Shown here in pieces: positions 8,570 through 16,387 of a stretch of 64,000 bases of DNA. Source of the stretch: Sphingobium sp. BYY-5 (GTDB taxonomy: Bacteria > Pseudomonadota > Alphaproteobacteria > Sphingomonadales > Sphingomonadaceae); assembly GCF_022758885.1 (NCBI RefSeq), contig NZ_JALEBH010000002.1, positions 1,193,501-1,257,500 on the forward strand, written 5' to 3'. The position numbers were made by a program, and so were the translations under genes. The notes beneath the pieces were generated by a model, which did no database searches, had not been told where the DNA came from, and worked only from the letters and a program-made list of their open reading frames with translations. Numbering within the stretch: position 1 is the stretch's first letter; every line of letters begins with the position of its first letter.

Positions 8570-10527
8570 GCCGCCGCCTCCATCGGCTGTTCCTCGATCG
8601 CTTCGGGCGTCCGATCCAGCGTGCCGACCACGTCCAGCGGCAACGCCGGGGTCAGTTCATTATAGCTGAGGATCGGCAGGCCGAAGAGGTCGCCCGCCGT
8701 CAACTGCCGCAGCGGCCGGCGCAGGTCATAGGCGGTGACGATCGCCCGCGCGCCGCATTTCGCCGCCTCGGTGCGGATCATGCCGATCAGGGTGCGCGCC
8801 TGGTCGGGCGGCATGGCCAGATGCGCGACACCCTCGACGGTTTGCAGATTGTCGCGGAAAAAGCGCTCTAGCCGTCCACCCACGACCAGCACCGGAAAAC
8901 GCCCGTCGGCCATATAGGGCACGGCGATATAGCGGCGCAGCGCCACCCGTGTCCGGTCGGCGATCGGCACGGCATTGCGTTCCGACTGGCCGATCTCGGC
9001 AATGGCTTCCAATACGTCGCGCATATTCCGCAAACAGACCTCCTCTTCGGCGAGCAATCGCAATATTTCGGCAATGCGGGGCGAGGACACGGCGCGAACG
9101 ACTTCCTTGACCAGGTCGGGATAGTCGGCGCCGATCCGGTTGAGCATCGCGGTGGTTTCCTGAAGACCCAGGAAGCGGGCGGCATTGCGGCGCAGCAGCG
9201 CCTCGACTGCCGCCGCCATTCCATCCTCCAGCACTCCGTCGGCGATGCCGGACCCGACTGGCGCTTCATAGGCGTACAGCGCCCAGCGCGGCGTTTCGCC
9301 GTCGGGCAGCAGCCGGGTCACGATCTCGCCCGCCGGCATGGGCAGGCCCAGGCGCGTCTGCACCGCCTCGATCACCTGGACGAAATGGGCACGGGCCGTT
9401 TCCGCGCGGTTGGCGTCCAGCCCCGGCGCGGCGATCTCCAGCACCAGCGGGCGGACCGGGCGCGGTGCGGCCGGCTCGGCCGCCAGCGTCTCGGGCAGCA
9501 TCTTCTCGCGCGTGTCGAACCGCGCCGTTTTGGCGCCGATCCAGGCGCGCGACACGGGATGCTGCCAGGCCGCGGCCCCGCCCAGCGCCAGCGCGATGCC
9601 GATGAACACGGCGGTGGGGAAGCCGGGGATCAGCGCCATCAGCAGGCACAGGATCGCGGCGGGCACCAGCACCTTGGGCTTGCTGCCGATCTGATGGACG
9701 ATGGCGGGGCCAAGGCTGCCGTCGCGGCTTTCGTCGGTGGTGCGTGTCACCAGCAGGCCCGCTGCCATGGCGCTGAACAGTGCTGGAATCTGGGCGACCA
9801 GGCCATCGCCGATGGTCAGGATGGAAAAGACGTGCATCGCCTCTCCCGCTTCCATCCCATGGCTGAATACGCCTACCGCCAGGCCGCCGATCAGGTTGAT
9901 GAGAACGATGACGATGGAGGCGATGGCGTCGCCCTTCACGAACTTCATCGCGCCGTCCAGACTGCCGTGCAGCTTGCTTTCCATCTCCAGCGTCCGGCGC
10001 CGTTCGCGCGCTTCGTCCTTTCCGACCAGCCCCGATCGCAGGTCGCTGTCGATGGACAATTGCTTGCCGGGCATCGCGTCCAGGCTGAAGCGCGCCGCCA
10101 CTTCCGCGACGCGCTCGGCGCCCTTGGAAATGACGATGAACTGCACCACCGTGATGATCAGGAAGACGACGAGGCCGACGATCAGGTTGCCGCCCGCGAC
10201 CATCTCGCCAAATTGCTGGATGATATGCCCACCCTCGGCCGTGGTCAGGATCATGCGCGTCGTCGCGATCGACAGCGACAGGCGGAACAGGGTGGTCAGC
10301 AGCAGCACGGTCGGGAAGGTCGAAAAATCCAGCGGCTTGGAAATATGCAGCGTCGCCAGCAGCAGCAGCAAGCCGATCGCGATATTGATCGCGACCAGCA
10401 TGTCGATGACCAGCGTCGGCAGCGGCAGGATTAGCAGCGCGACGATCGCGACGACGCCGACGATCAGCATCAGGTCGGCGGGGCGTACCGTGCTGCGCGG
10501 CAGGCGGGACAGAAGCGAAGCGGCCAC
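8566..10527 (-). CDS. sctV: T3SS export gate SctV
   Basis: 653 residues, GTG start at 10527, two bases after the transglycosylase stop. The N-terminal half has about eight membrane helices with the FHIPEP family signature (RFSLDAMPGKQLSIDSDLRSG region, preceded by FPTVLLLTTLFRLSLSIATTR). The C-terminal cytosolic domain, from about residue 350, forms the nonameric ring that receives chaperone-substrate complexes (VKEVVRAVSSPRIAEILRLL, then YIAVPYMADGRFPVLVV). Length is slightly below the roughly 690 residues usual for the family, with a short subdomain region. Confidence 0.97.
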   Translation of the reverse strand: MAASLLSRLPRSTVRPADLMLIVGVVAIVALLILPLPTLVIDMLVAINIAIGLLLLLATLHISKPLDFSTFPTVLLLTTLFRLSLSIATTRMILTTAEGGHIIQQFGEMVAGGNLIVGLVVFLIITVVQFIVISKGAERVAEVAARFSLDAMPGKQLSIDSDLRSGLVGKDEARERRRTLEMESKLHGSLDGAMKFVKGDAIASIVIVLINLIGGLAVGVFSHGMEAGEAMHVFSILTIGDGLVAQIPALFSAMAAGLLVTRTTDESRDGSLGPAIVHQIGSKPKVLVPAAILCLLMALIPGFPTAVFIGIALALGGAAAWQHPVSRAWIGAKTARFDTREKMLPETLAAEPAAPRPVRPLVLEIAAPGLDANRAETARAHFVQVIEAVQTRLGLPMPAGEIVTRLLPDGETPRWALYAYEAPVGSGIADGVLEDGMAAAVEALLRRNAARFLGLQETTAMLNRIGADYPDLVKEVVRAVSSPRIAEILRLLAEEEVCLRNMRDVLEAIAEIGQSERNAVPIADRTRVALRRYIAVPYMADGRFPVLVVGGRLERFFRDNLQTVEGVAHLAMPPDQARTLIGMIRTEAAKCGARAIVTAYDLRRPLRQLTAGDLFGLPILSYNELTPALPLDVVGTLDRTPEAIEEQPMEAAA

Positions 10528-10529
10528 GG

Positions 10530-11312
10530 CTACAGACCCGAACCGCTGCGCAGTGCGGCGTAGCGGCGCATCACCTTGCCGACATAATCCTGCGTCTCGC
10601 GATAGGGCGGCACCTGGTTGCCATAGCGTTCCACCGCTCCTTCGCCGGCATTATAGGCCGCCAGGATCAGGGTGAAATCCTTGCCATATCGCTTCTGCAG
10701 CGACTTGAGCAGCCGCGCGCCGGTATCGATATTGGTCGCCGGGTCGTAGAGCGCCTCGCCGGCCACGCCAAAGCGCGCACCAGTGTCGGGCATGATCTGC
10801 ATCAGACCGCGCGCACCGGCATGGGAAATGGCACTGGGTTCATAGGTGGATTCAGTCCCGATGATCGCGTGCAGGAACAGCGGATCGATGCGATAGGCTT
10901 GTGCGCTTGCCTGGATATGCGGCTCGAACGCGCTGTCGATCCGCCCGATGCGGATCGGCTGGTCGAGCGTCGCGCTGACGCGCCGCGTGCCGGCGGGCGG
11001 GGTTGCCAGTGCGGTCTTGCGGCGTCTGATGTCCTTCTTGCCCTCGCCCTTGACGCCGGTGATCCGCGCCACGTCGGGCGTGGTGCGGATCGGCGCGCGG
11101 GGCGCAGCGACGATACGCGCCGCACAGCCCTGCAGGGCCATGTAGCTGTTGACGCTGTCCTGCCCCGCGACGCGCAAAGTCGAATGCAGCGGGCAGGACC
11201 CGAAATCGATGTCCCGCCAACTGACATTGTCTTGCGCAACCGCAGTTCCGCCCATGAAGGCGCCTGCGAATAATATGGAGGCGCACAAATAGTGCGCTTT
11301 AAGAATCCCCAT
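10530..11312 (-). CDS. T3SS-associated lytic transglycosylase (SLT domain)
   Basis: 260 residues with a Sec signal peptide ending near GGTAVAQ. A basic linker (80-120) is followed by an SLT domain: IIGTESTYEPSAISHAGARG, GLMQIMPDTGARFGV, LILAAYNAGEGAVERYG and YRETQDYVGKVMRRY. E154 is the expected catalytic acid. Such enzymes open the murein locally so that the rod and needle can pass. It is the first gene of the apparatus operon, directly before sctV, and starts next to the AT-rich divergent promoter region. Confidence 0.92.
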   Translation of the reverse strand: MGILKAHYLCASILFAGAFMGGTAVAQDNVSWRDIDFGSCPLHSTLRVAGQDSVNSYMALQGCAARIVAAPRAPIRTTPDVARITGVKGEGKKDIRRRKTALATPPAGTRRVSATLDQPIRIGRIDSAFEPHIQASAQAYRIDPLFLHAIIGTESTYEPSAISHAGARGLMQIMPDTGARFGVAGEALYDPATNIDTGARLLKSLQKRYGKDFTLILAAYNAGEGAVERYGNQVPPYRETQDYVGKVMRRYAALRSGSGL

Positions 11313-11786
11313 CCTGACGATCTCCTATCTGGTGACGTCCACACACCAAATTATCGATCTGTCTAAAACAGTATAAAATAACGATTTTCTTGATTATTAC
11401 TTGGTCCCGCCGACCCTGCGAGCCACCCGTTGGGCAGGCGCCTTGTTGCGCCGGATTTTCAACTAAACCACAGTAACGAGATCAATCGTGCTTCAGGGAC
11501 GATGAGGCGACGAAGAAAGTAAAATCGAATAAAATGATGAAAAAATAGTAACATAATCATTTCAATTAGATGAAAATCCATATCGCGATCGTAACGTCTA
11601 TCAATCCAAACGACTCGTCCCGAATTTGAAGTATGGGGTTGACGACATGGCGTGTCCTCTGAGCTTTTACTTGCGTCCACACACACGCATCATGGGCTGT
11701 GCTTTGGTTGTCGCTTGCGGTCATTTCCAAGGTAAGGCCCGTATAATCAGACTATTTTCCAGACCATAGCGACGTGTGGAGCGACC
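11313..11786. promoter_or_regulatory. AT-rich divergent control region between the two apparatus operons
   Basis: 474 bp with no convincing gene. About 11345-11600 is strikingly AT-rich for this genome, with runs such as AAAACAGTATAAAATAACG and AAAATGATGAAAAAATAG. It presumably holds the promoters of the transglycosylase-sctV operon (leftward) and the sctU operon (rightward). An 11-mer CGTCCACACAC occurs at 11336-11346 and again at 11674-11684, both on the plus strand, one near each operon start. The double-dyad box of the substrate genes is absent, so the apparatus is probably controlled differently. Low GC here could also attract a xenogeneic silencer. Confidence 0.5.
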
Positions 11787-12914
11787 ATGGCCGAAAAGAA
11801 TGACGGCGGCGACAAGACGGAAAAGCCGACTCCCAAGCGGCTGCGCGATGCGCGGCGCAAAGGTGATGTCGCCAAGTCGAAGGATGTTGCGCCTGCCATC
11901 GGCATGATCCTCTGGTTTCTGTTGCTGCTCTTCGCCGCGGGCCATGCCGGCGCCCAGATCACCGGCCTGATGACCGATACGCTGGGCACGGCGACGACCA
12001 TGCCCTTTGATCGCGCGGCGCCGACGCTCGGCTGGGCGGCGCTGCTGGTCCTGCTCTCGGTCAGCCTGCTGATCCTCGGACCGGCGGCGATCGTCGGCCT
12101 GGTCGCCGAATTTCTCCAGGTTGGTGTGCTCGTCACCACCGAAAAGCTCAAGCCCTCGCTCGACAAGCTGAACCCGGTCGAAGGCTTCAAGCGCATGTTC
12201 AGCATGGATAATCTGATCGAGCTGATCAAGACGGTGGCCAAGGCGGCGCTGATCCTGCTGATCGCGGGCGTCATTCTCTGGCGCTCGGCCGACGCTTTTG
12301 TCAGCCTGGTCCAGACCGCCGGCTGGTCCCCCGTCGCCCATCATGGCGACAAGGTCGCGCAGGCGATGCTGGCGTTGATCCGCTCGCTCTCGGTCCAGTT
12401 GCTCGCCTGGACCTGCGTGGTCTTTCTGTTCGTGGCCGGCCTCGACCGTGCCTGGACGCATCATCGCTTCATCAAGAAATTGCGGATGAGCCGCCGCGAC
12501 ATCAAGCAGGAATATAAGGATAATGAGGGCGATCCGATGCTGCGCGCCCAGCGGCGCCAGCTCCATGAGGAATGGGCCAACCAGAATGCCGTCGGCGCGG
12601 CGGGCCGGGCCAATGTGCTGCTCACCAACCCCACCCATCTCGCCATCGCGCTCGACTATGATCCCGACGATTGCCCCGTGCCGATGATCGCCGCGAAGGG
12701 TGAAGGCCCGCTCGCCGCCGCCATGCGCGCGGAGGCGGAGCGGGAGGGCGTGCCTATCGTCCGCAACATCGGCCTTGCCCGCGGCATCTGGGCCGAAGGC
12801 GAGGTTGGCGGCCCGATCCCGCGCGACAGTTTCGACGCCATAGCGGAAATCATCCTCTGGGCGCGGCGCGCGCGCGACGGGCTGGAATCGGCTGTCCGGG
12901 AGGATGCGGCATGA
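11787..12914 (+). CDS. sctU: T3SS export switch protein SctU
   Basis: 375 residues, FlhB/YscU family. The basic N-terminus (GDKTEKPTPKRLRDARRKGD) is the family hallmark. Four membrane helices lie between about 35 and 225. The cytoplasmic domain has the self-cleaving NPTH motif at 281-284 in VLLTNPTHLAIALDYDP; cleavage between N and P changes export from early to later substrates. ATG at 11787 has a GGAG site. First gene of the rightward operon; overlaps the FliO-like gene by ATGA. Confidence 0.97.
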   Translation: MAEKNDGGDKTEKPTPKRLRDARRKGDVAKSKDVAPAIGMILWFLLLLFAAGHAGAQITGLMTDTLGTATTMPFDRAAPTLGWAALLVLLSVSLLILGPAAIVGLVAEFLQVGVLVTTEKLKPSLDKLNPVEGFKRMFSMDNLIELIKTVAKAALILLIAGVILWRSADAFVSLVQTAGWSPVAHHGDKVAQAMLALIRSLSVQLLAWTCVVFLFVAGLDRAWTHHRFIKKLRMSRRDIKQEYKDNEGDPMLRAQRRQLHEEWANQNAVGAAGRANVLLTNPTHLAIALDYDPDDCPVPMIAAKGEGPLAAAMRAEAEREGVPIVRNIGLARGIWAEGEVGGPIPRDSFDAIAEIILWARRARDGLESAVREDAA

Positions 12915-13219
12915 ACGCGGGCACCTTCTTCCTCAGCCTGCTGGCGGTGGTCCTCGCGCTCGCGGTCGTGCTGGGCCTCGCCTGGGTCGTGCTGCGCCTG
13001 CTGCGCCGTTGGAACGACCATTTCCAGGGCGGGGAAGCGAATGAACAGCCGATCCGCTTCCTGCGCGCCATGGCCGTGGGCCAGCGCGAGCGCATCGCTC
13101 TGGTCGAGGTGCGCGGCGAAGTGATGCTGATCGGCGTCACCGGCGGCGGCATCAGCCTGCTTGCCCGCTGGCCCGAAGGCCGCGCCGCCCCCGTTCTGCG
13201 GGAACCGCGCCAGCCATGA
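12911..13219 (+). CDS. FliO-like export-gate assembly protein
   Basis: 102 residues: one N-terminal membrane helix (FFLSLLAVVLALAVVLGLAW), a basic stretch, then a small domain with the FliO pattern (RFLRAMAVGQRERIALVEVR, then GEVMLIGVTGGGISLL). In flagella FliO is the transmembrane scaffold that helps the FliP (SctR) ring assemble. Injectisomes normally have no FliO, so its presence between sctU and sctQ, coupled to both by ATGA overlaps, is noteworthy. The pattern match is good although the protein is short. Confidence 0.75.
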   Translation: MNAGTFFLSLLAVVLALAVVLGLAWVVLRLLRRWNDHFQGGEANEQPIRFLRAMAVGQRERIALVEVRGEVMLIGVTGGGISLLARWPEGRAAPVLREPRQP

Positions 13220-13899
13220 CGCCCGACAAGCCTCAGTTTCCTACGATCAGCGCCGATGAAGCGCATCAGCGCCAGAGCCTGCTCGGCGCGCTGTGCGGCG
13301 TGCAGATGGGCGAGGGCGTGCTGCGCGCTAGCATCCCGCCGTGCAGCACGGACGGGGAAGCTGCCTGGCTCCATTGCGCCGAAGACTTGGCCTTCCGCAT
13401 CGTTCGCCTCGACGACCGACCGATCCGCATCGACCCCGCCGAAGGTCCGGCCATCGCCACGCTGCTCGATGCCGCCGATCTCCTGCTCAGTGCGATCGAA
13501 GCCGCGCTTGGCCTGGAACTCGAGCCTACCGACATCGGCCCGCGCCCCGACCGCGCAACCCTTGTCGCCCGGGTCGAAACCGGGGAAGGGGAGGCGCGCA
13601 TAGACCTCGCCCTCCCGCCCGACGCGGCCCTGCTGCCGACGCCCGCCCCCTTCGCGCCGCTGCTGCTCGGTCACATCCCGGTGCCGCTGCGCATCATCCT
13701 TGAAGGCCCGCGCCTGTCACCCGTCGATGCCGCGACCCTTGCGCCGGGCGACCTGCTGCTGCTCGGCCCTGCGATGCCGGAAGCCCGCTTTCGCCTGGCC
13801 GACGGAACGATGGTGCAGGGCCGCATCGCGCCGACCGAACGTCTGTTCCGACCGATCCCGCACAGGGATGACGCGCTCACAGCTTCACCTCTCCCCTGA
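13216..13899 (+). CDS. sctQ: SctQ, N-terminal part (HrcQa-like)
   Basis: 227 residues. The main cytoplasmic-ring component of the sorting platform. N-terminal domain is poorly conserved; the C-terminal part (HIPVPLRIILEGPRLSP, then LAPGDLLLLGPAMPEARFRL) fits a SpoA (surface presentation of antigens) module. A second SpoA module is encoded separately by the next gene at 13912, so SctQ is split as in Pseudomonas syringae HrcQa/HrcQb. ATGA overlap with the FliO-like gene. No frameshift is needed to explain the split, as the second frame has its own start. Confidence 0.8.
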   Translation: MTPDKPQFPTISADEAHQRQSLLGALCGVQMGEGVLRASIPPCSTDGEAAWLHCAEDLAFRIVRLDDRPIRIDPAEGPAIATLLDAADLLLSAIEAALGLELEPTDIGPRPDRATLVARVETGEGEARIDLALPPDAALLPTPAPFAPLLLGHIPVPLRIILEGPRLSPVDAATLAPGDLLLLGPAMPEARFRLADGTMVQGRIAPTERLFRPIPHRDDALTASPLP

Positions 13900-13911
13900 A
13901 GGCAGGACGCC

Positions 13912-14193
13912 ATGGATGACACCGATGCACCGACCATTTCTCCAACCCCTGTTCATCCGGCGTTCCCGGCCGATGATTTCCAGGTCCAGCTTCGCTTCGA
14001 ACTCGACCAGGCCGACGTGCCGCTCGCCCGGCTCCAGGCGGTGCAGGAAGGTGGCGTATTGCCGCTTCAGGATCGCGACGGCGCGCTGGCTGTCCGTATC
14101 CTTGCAGGCAGCCGCGCCATCGCCACCGGGCAGATCGTCTCGATCGGCGACAGCTATGGCGTTCTCATAGAGACGATCCTCAAGGAAAGCTGA
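13912..14193 (+). CDS. SctQ, C-terminal SpoA protein (HrcQb/FliN-like)
   Basis: 93 residues beginning 12 bases after the preceding gene. Residues 22-90 form one SpoA/FliN domain (FQVQLRFELDQADVPLARLQ, LQDRDGALAVRILAGSRAIA, IGDSYGVLIETIL). In related systems this short form joins SctQ as a homodimer in the cytoplasmic ring. The 20-residue N-terminus is Asp/Pro-rich. Next to sctR with a 5-base gap. Confidence 0.85.
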   Translation: MDDTDAPTISPTPVHPAFPADDFQVQLRFELDQADVPLARLQAVQEGGVLPLQDRDGALAVRILAGSRAIATGQIVSIGDSYGVLIETILKES

Positions 14194-14198
14194 AGCCC

Positions 14199-14849
14199 AT
14201 GGACGTGTCCGCCTTCACGCCCGGCAGCGCGCTGGTCGTCGTTGTCCTCATCGCGCTCGCGCCCTTCTTCGCGGTGATGGTGACAAGCTTCACCAAGATC
14301 GTGGTAGTGCTCTCGCTGCTGCGCAATGCGCTGGGTCTTCAGCAGGTGCCGCCCAACGTCGTGCTGAACGGCATGGCGATGATCCTGTCGGTCTATGTCA
14401 TGTACCCGACGATGCAGCAGATGGCCACCGCCTCAGGTGAGCAGACCATTCCTTCCCAGACCAGCGAAATCTTCTCCGCCGCCGATCGGGCGAAGGAGCC
14501 GCTGCGCGCCTTCCTCATCAAGCATAGCGCAGCGGACGAGCGCGCCTTCTTCCTGCGCACGCAACAGCGCGTCGCAAAGCAGAGCGGCACCCAGGCGGCC
14601 AGCGCCACCGACTTCATCGTCGTCGTTCCCGCCTTCATCGTGCGCGAACTGACCGTCGCCTTTCAGATCGGCTTCCTCATCTTCCTGCCGTTTCTGGTGA
14701 TCGACCTGGTCATCTCCAACATATTGCTGGCGATGGGGATGATGATGCTGTCCCCCGTCACCATCTCCCTGCCATTCAAGATCTTGCTCTTCGTGCTGGT
14801 CGATGGCTGGGTGAAGCTCTCGCACGGGCTGGTGCTGAGCTATGTCTGA
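14199..14849 (+). CDS. sctR: T3SS export apparatus protein SctR
   Basis: 216 residues, FliP/YscR family, core of the SctRST export channel. Clear family segments: FFAVMVTSFTKIVVVLSLLR, NALGLQQVPPNVVLNGMAMI, FIVVVPAFIVRELTVAFQIG and FLPFLVIDLVISNILLAMGM, then MMLSPVTISLPFKILLFVLV. Four membrane segments with a central periplasmic/cytosolic insert. Overlaps sctS by 8 bases. Confidence 0.97.
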   Translation: MDVSAFTPGSALVVVVLIALAPFFAVMVTSFTKIVVVLSLLRNALGLQQVPPNVVLNGMAMILSVYVMYPTMQQMATASGEQTIPSQTSEIFSAADRAKEPLRAFLIKHSAADERAFFLRTQQRVAKQSGTQAASATDFIVVVPAFIVRELTVAFQIGFLIFLPFLVIDLVISNILLAMGMMMLSPVTISLPFKILLFVLVDGWVKLSHGLVLSYV

Positions 14850-15111
14850 CAGCATCATCCGCATGACCATCGACGCGCTCTGGCTCGTCCTCCTGCTTTC
14901 CACGCCGCCGATCGTGGCGGCCTCGGCGGTGGGGCTGCTGGTCGCTTTGGTGCAGGCGGCGACGCAGCTTCAGGAACAGACGCTGCAATATATGCTCAAA
15001 TTCTTCGCCATCGTGGCGACCATCTTCCTCACCGCCTCACTGCTGGCGGGCAGCCTCTATCGTTTCGGCGACACCATCTTCACCGAATTCCCCGCGATGG
15101 TGCGGCAGTGA
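14842..15111 (+). CDS. sctS: T3SS export apparatus protein SctS
   Basis: 89 residues, FliQ/YscS family; two membrane hairpin helices (ALWLVLLLSTPPIVAASAVG and FFAIVATIFLTASLLAG) joined by the conserved loop VALVQAATQLQEQTL. Part of the SctRST helical export gate. Overlaps sctR and abuts sctT. Confidence 0.95.
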   Translation: MSDSIIRMTIDALWLVLLLSTPPIVAASAVGLLVALVQAATQLQEQTLQYMLKFFAIVATIFLTASLLAGSLYRFGDTIFTEFPAMVRQ

Positions 15112-15908
15112 TGCAGGGGGGGATGCAGGGTGTTCCGGGATGGACGATGGAATTGCTGCTGGTCGGCATCGCCTCGGCCCGTTTCGGCTTTGCCTTTGCG
15201 ATCATTCCCCTGTTTGCGCAGAACACCATCCCCGCGACCGTGCGCAACGCGATCATCCTGACCTTCGGCGGTATCGCCTTCGCGCTCCAGCCCAATTTCA
15301 TGGTGAGGGATATCGGCACCTTCGGCTGGGCGATGATGCTGCTGCGCGAAGCCGGGATCGGCATCGCCATCGGCTTCTTCTTCGCCACCATCCTCTGGGC
15401 GATGGAGGCGGCGGGCGAGATCATCGATGCCAAGGTCGGCGCCACCATCGGCCAGATACTGGAACCGAACGGCGGCACCATGACCTCGCTCACCGGGTCG
15501 CTGCTGCAACGGCTCGCCCATGTCCTCTTCGTCGCCTGGGGCGGGTTGTTGCTGCTGGTCGGCACGATCATGGAAAGTTTCGCCGTCTGGCCGATCGCGC
15601 AAAGCTGGCCGAAACTCGACCCGCACTCGCTGCTGCTGTTCGAAGGGGAGTTTGGCCGCCTCATGACCCTGGCGCTCGTCTTCGCCGCGCCGGTCCTGGT
15701 CATGCTCTATGTGATCGACGCCTCGCTCGGCCTGCTCAACCGCTTCGCCCAGCAACTCAATGTCTTCCCCCTCTCCCTCTCGCTCAAAAGCTGGGCGGCG
15801 ACGGCATTGCTGCTCATTCTTGTGCCGCTGCTGGCGCAGGCGGTGCTGATGGACCTGTCCACCCGCAGCGACGTGGTACGCGCGGTCGCCCGGACGCTCG
15901 CCCGATGA
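15111..15908 (+). CDS. sctT: T3SS export apparatus protein SctT
   Basis: About 265 residues, FliR/YscT family with six to eight membrane helices. Typical segments: SARFGFAFAIIPLFAQNTIP, LREAGIGIAIGFFFATILWA and ALVFAAPVLVMLYVIDASLG. ATG at 15111 overlaps the sctS stop (TGATG); an in-frame GTG at 15108 is a possible alternative. Overlaps the luxR-type gene downstream by 4 bases, so the regulator is co-expressed with the export gate. Confidence 0.95.
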   Translation: MQGGMQGVPGWTMELLLVGIASARFGFAFAIIPLFAQNTIPATVRNAIILTFGGIAFALQPNFMVRDIGTFGWAMMLLREAGIGIAIGFFFATILWAMEAAGEIIDAKVGATIGQILEPNGGTMTSLTGSLLQRLAHVLFVAWGGLLLLVGTIMESFAVWPIAQSWPKLDPHSLLLFEGEFGRLMTLALVFAAPVLVMLYVIDASLGLLNRFAQQLNVFPLSLSLKSWAATALLLILVPLLAQAVLMDLSTRSDVVRAVARTLAR

Positions 15909-16252
15909 CCGGCGAGGAGGAGGAAGACGCCCGCCTGCGCGAACTGATGCGCCTGTTGCGGCAGGCCGACGCCCGCGCCGCGCAGGAGGATGTGCCCGTC
16001 GGCGAATATCGCATCCCCCGCTCGCGCGTGCCCGAACGGCATAGCGGCGCCATCGGCACGCTCACGAAAACCGAGGTCGCGGTGCTGCGCTTCCTGGGGT
16101 GGGGCCGCGCCAATGCCGACATCGCGACGCTGCTGGTCATCAGCGAGAATACGGTGCGCGTCCATCTCAACAACATGTGCCGCAAGCTGGAACTGGACGG
16201 GGTGCGCGAACTCAATGCGCTCGCCGGGCTGCTTTTCCACCCGCTCACCTAA
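15905..16252 (+). CDS. HTH-only LuxR/FixJ-type transcription regulator
   Basis: 115 residues. The C-terminal 65 residues are a LuxR-type HTH (LTKTEVAVLRFLGWGRANAD, then IATLLVISENTVRVHLNNMC and RKLELDGVRELNAL). The N-terminal 50 residues are acidic then basic and hold no recognisable receiver or autoinducer domain. It is the last gene of the export operon (ATGA overlap with sctT), and its stop codon TAA lies inside double-dyad box B. The box unit CTAATCGGATCGNTTAG resembles LuxR-type operators in length and in its GGATCG core, so this protein is the best candidate in the window for binding the five boxes. That link is inference. Confidence 0.85.
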   Translation: MTGEEEEDARLRELMRLLRQADARAAQEDVPVGEYRIPRSRVPERHSGAIGTLTKTEVAVLRFLGWGRANADIATLLVISENTVRVHLNNMCRKLELDGVRELNALAGLLFHPLT

Positions 16253-16286
16253 TCGGATCGCTTAGCCACTTAGTCGGATCGGTGAG
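16249..16286 (+). promoter_or_regulatory. Double-dyad box B
   Basis: Units CTAATCGGATCGCTTAG (16249-16265) and TTAGTCGGATCGGTGAG (16270-16286), 21-bp period. The first unit contains the stop codon of the LuxR-type gene. Lies 101 bp before the filament-like gene at 16388. Confidence 0.8.
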
Positions 16287-16387
16287 GGCGGACATGGCGC
16301 GGGCGGTTCATACAGGATGGCGACACGGCCCCCGCCGTTGGTCACGGCCCGCAAGGGGCTCAAGTTTTTTGCATCAGGAGATATGCG

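Noticed and set aside
9385..10434. 349-codon plus-strand open frame over sctV
   Set aside because: Shadow; extremely Gln/His/Arg-rich product opposite a clear membrane protein.
11459..11686. 75-codon minus-strand frame in the AT-rich spacer
   Set aside because: No good ribosome site, odd composition, lies in a likely promoter region.
13216..14193. SctQ split as a frameshift or sequencing error
   Set aside because: The second part has its own start and a complete SpoA domain; split SctQ is known in other systems.
1800..16252. Interpretation of the cluster as flagellar export genes
   Set aside because: A secretin (SctC), SctD and SctJ lipoprotein are present and no flagellin, hook or rod genes are seen, despite the FliO-like gene.
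15140..16252. 370-codon plus-strand frame covering sctT and the luxR-type gene
   Set aside because: Only its last 115 codons (from ATG 15905) are a protein; the rest is a shadow of sctT.
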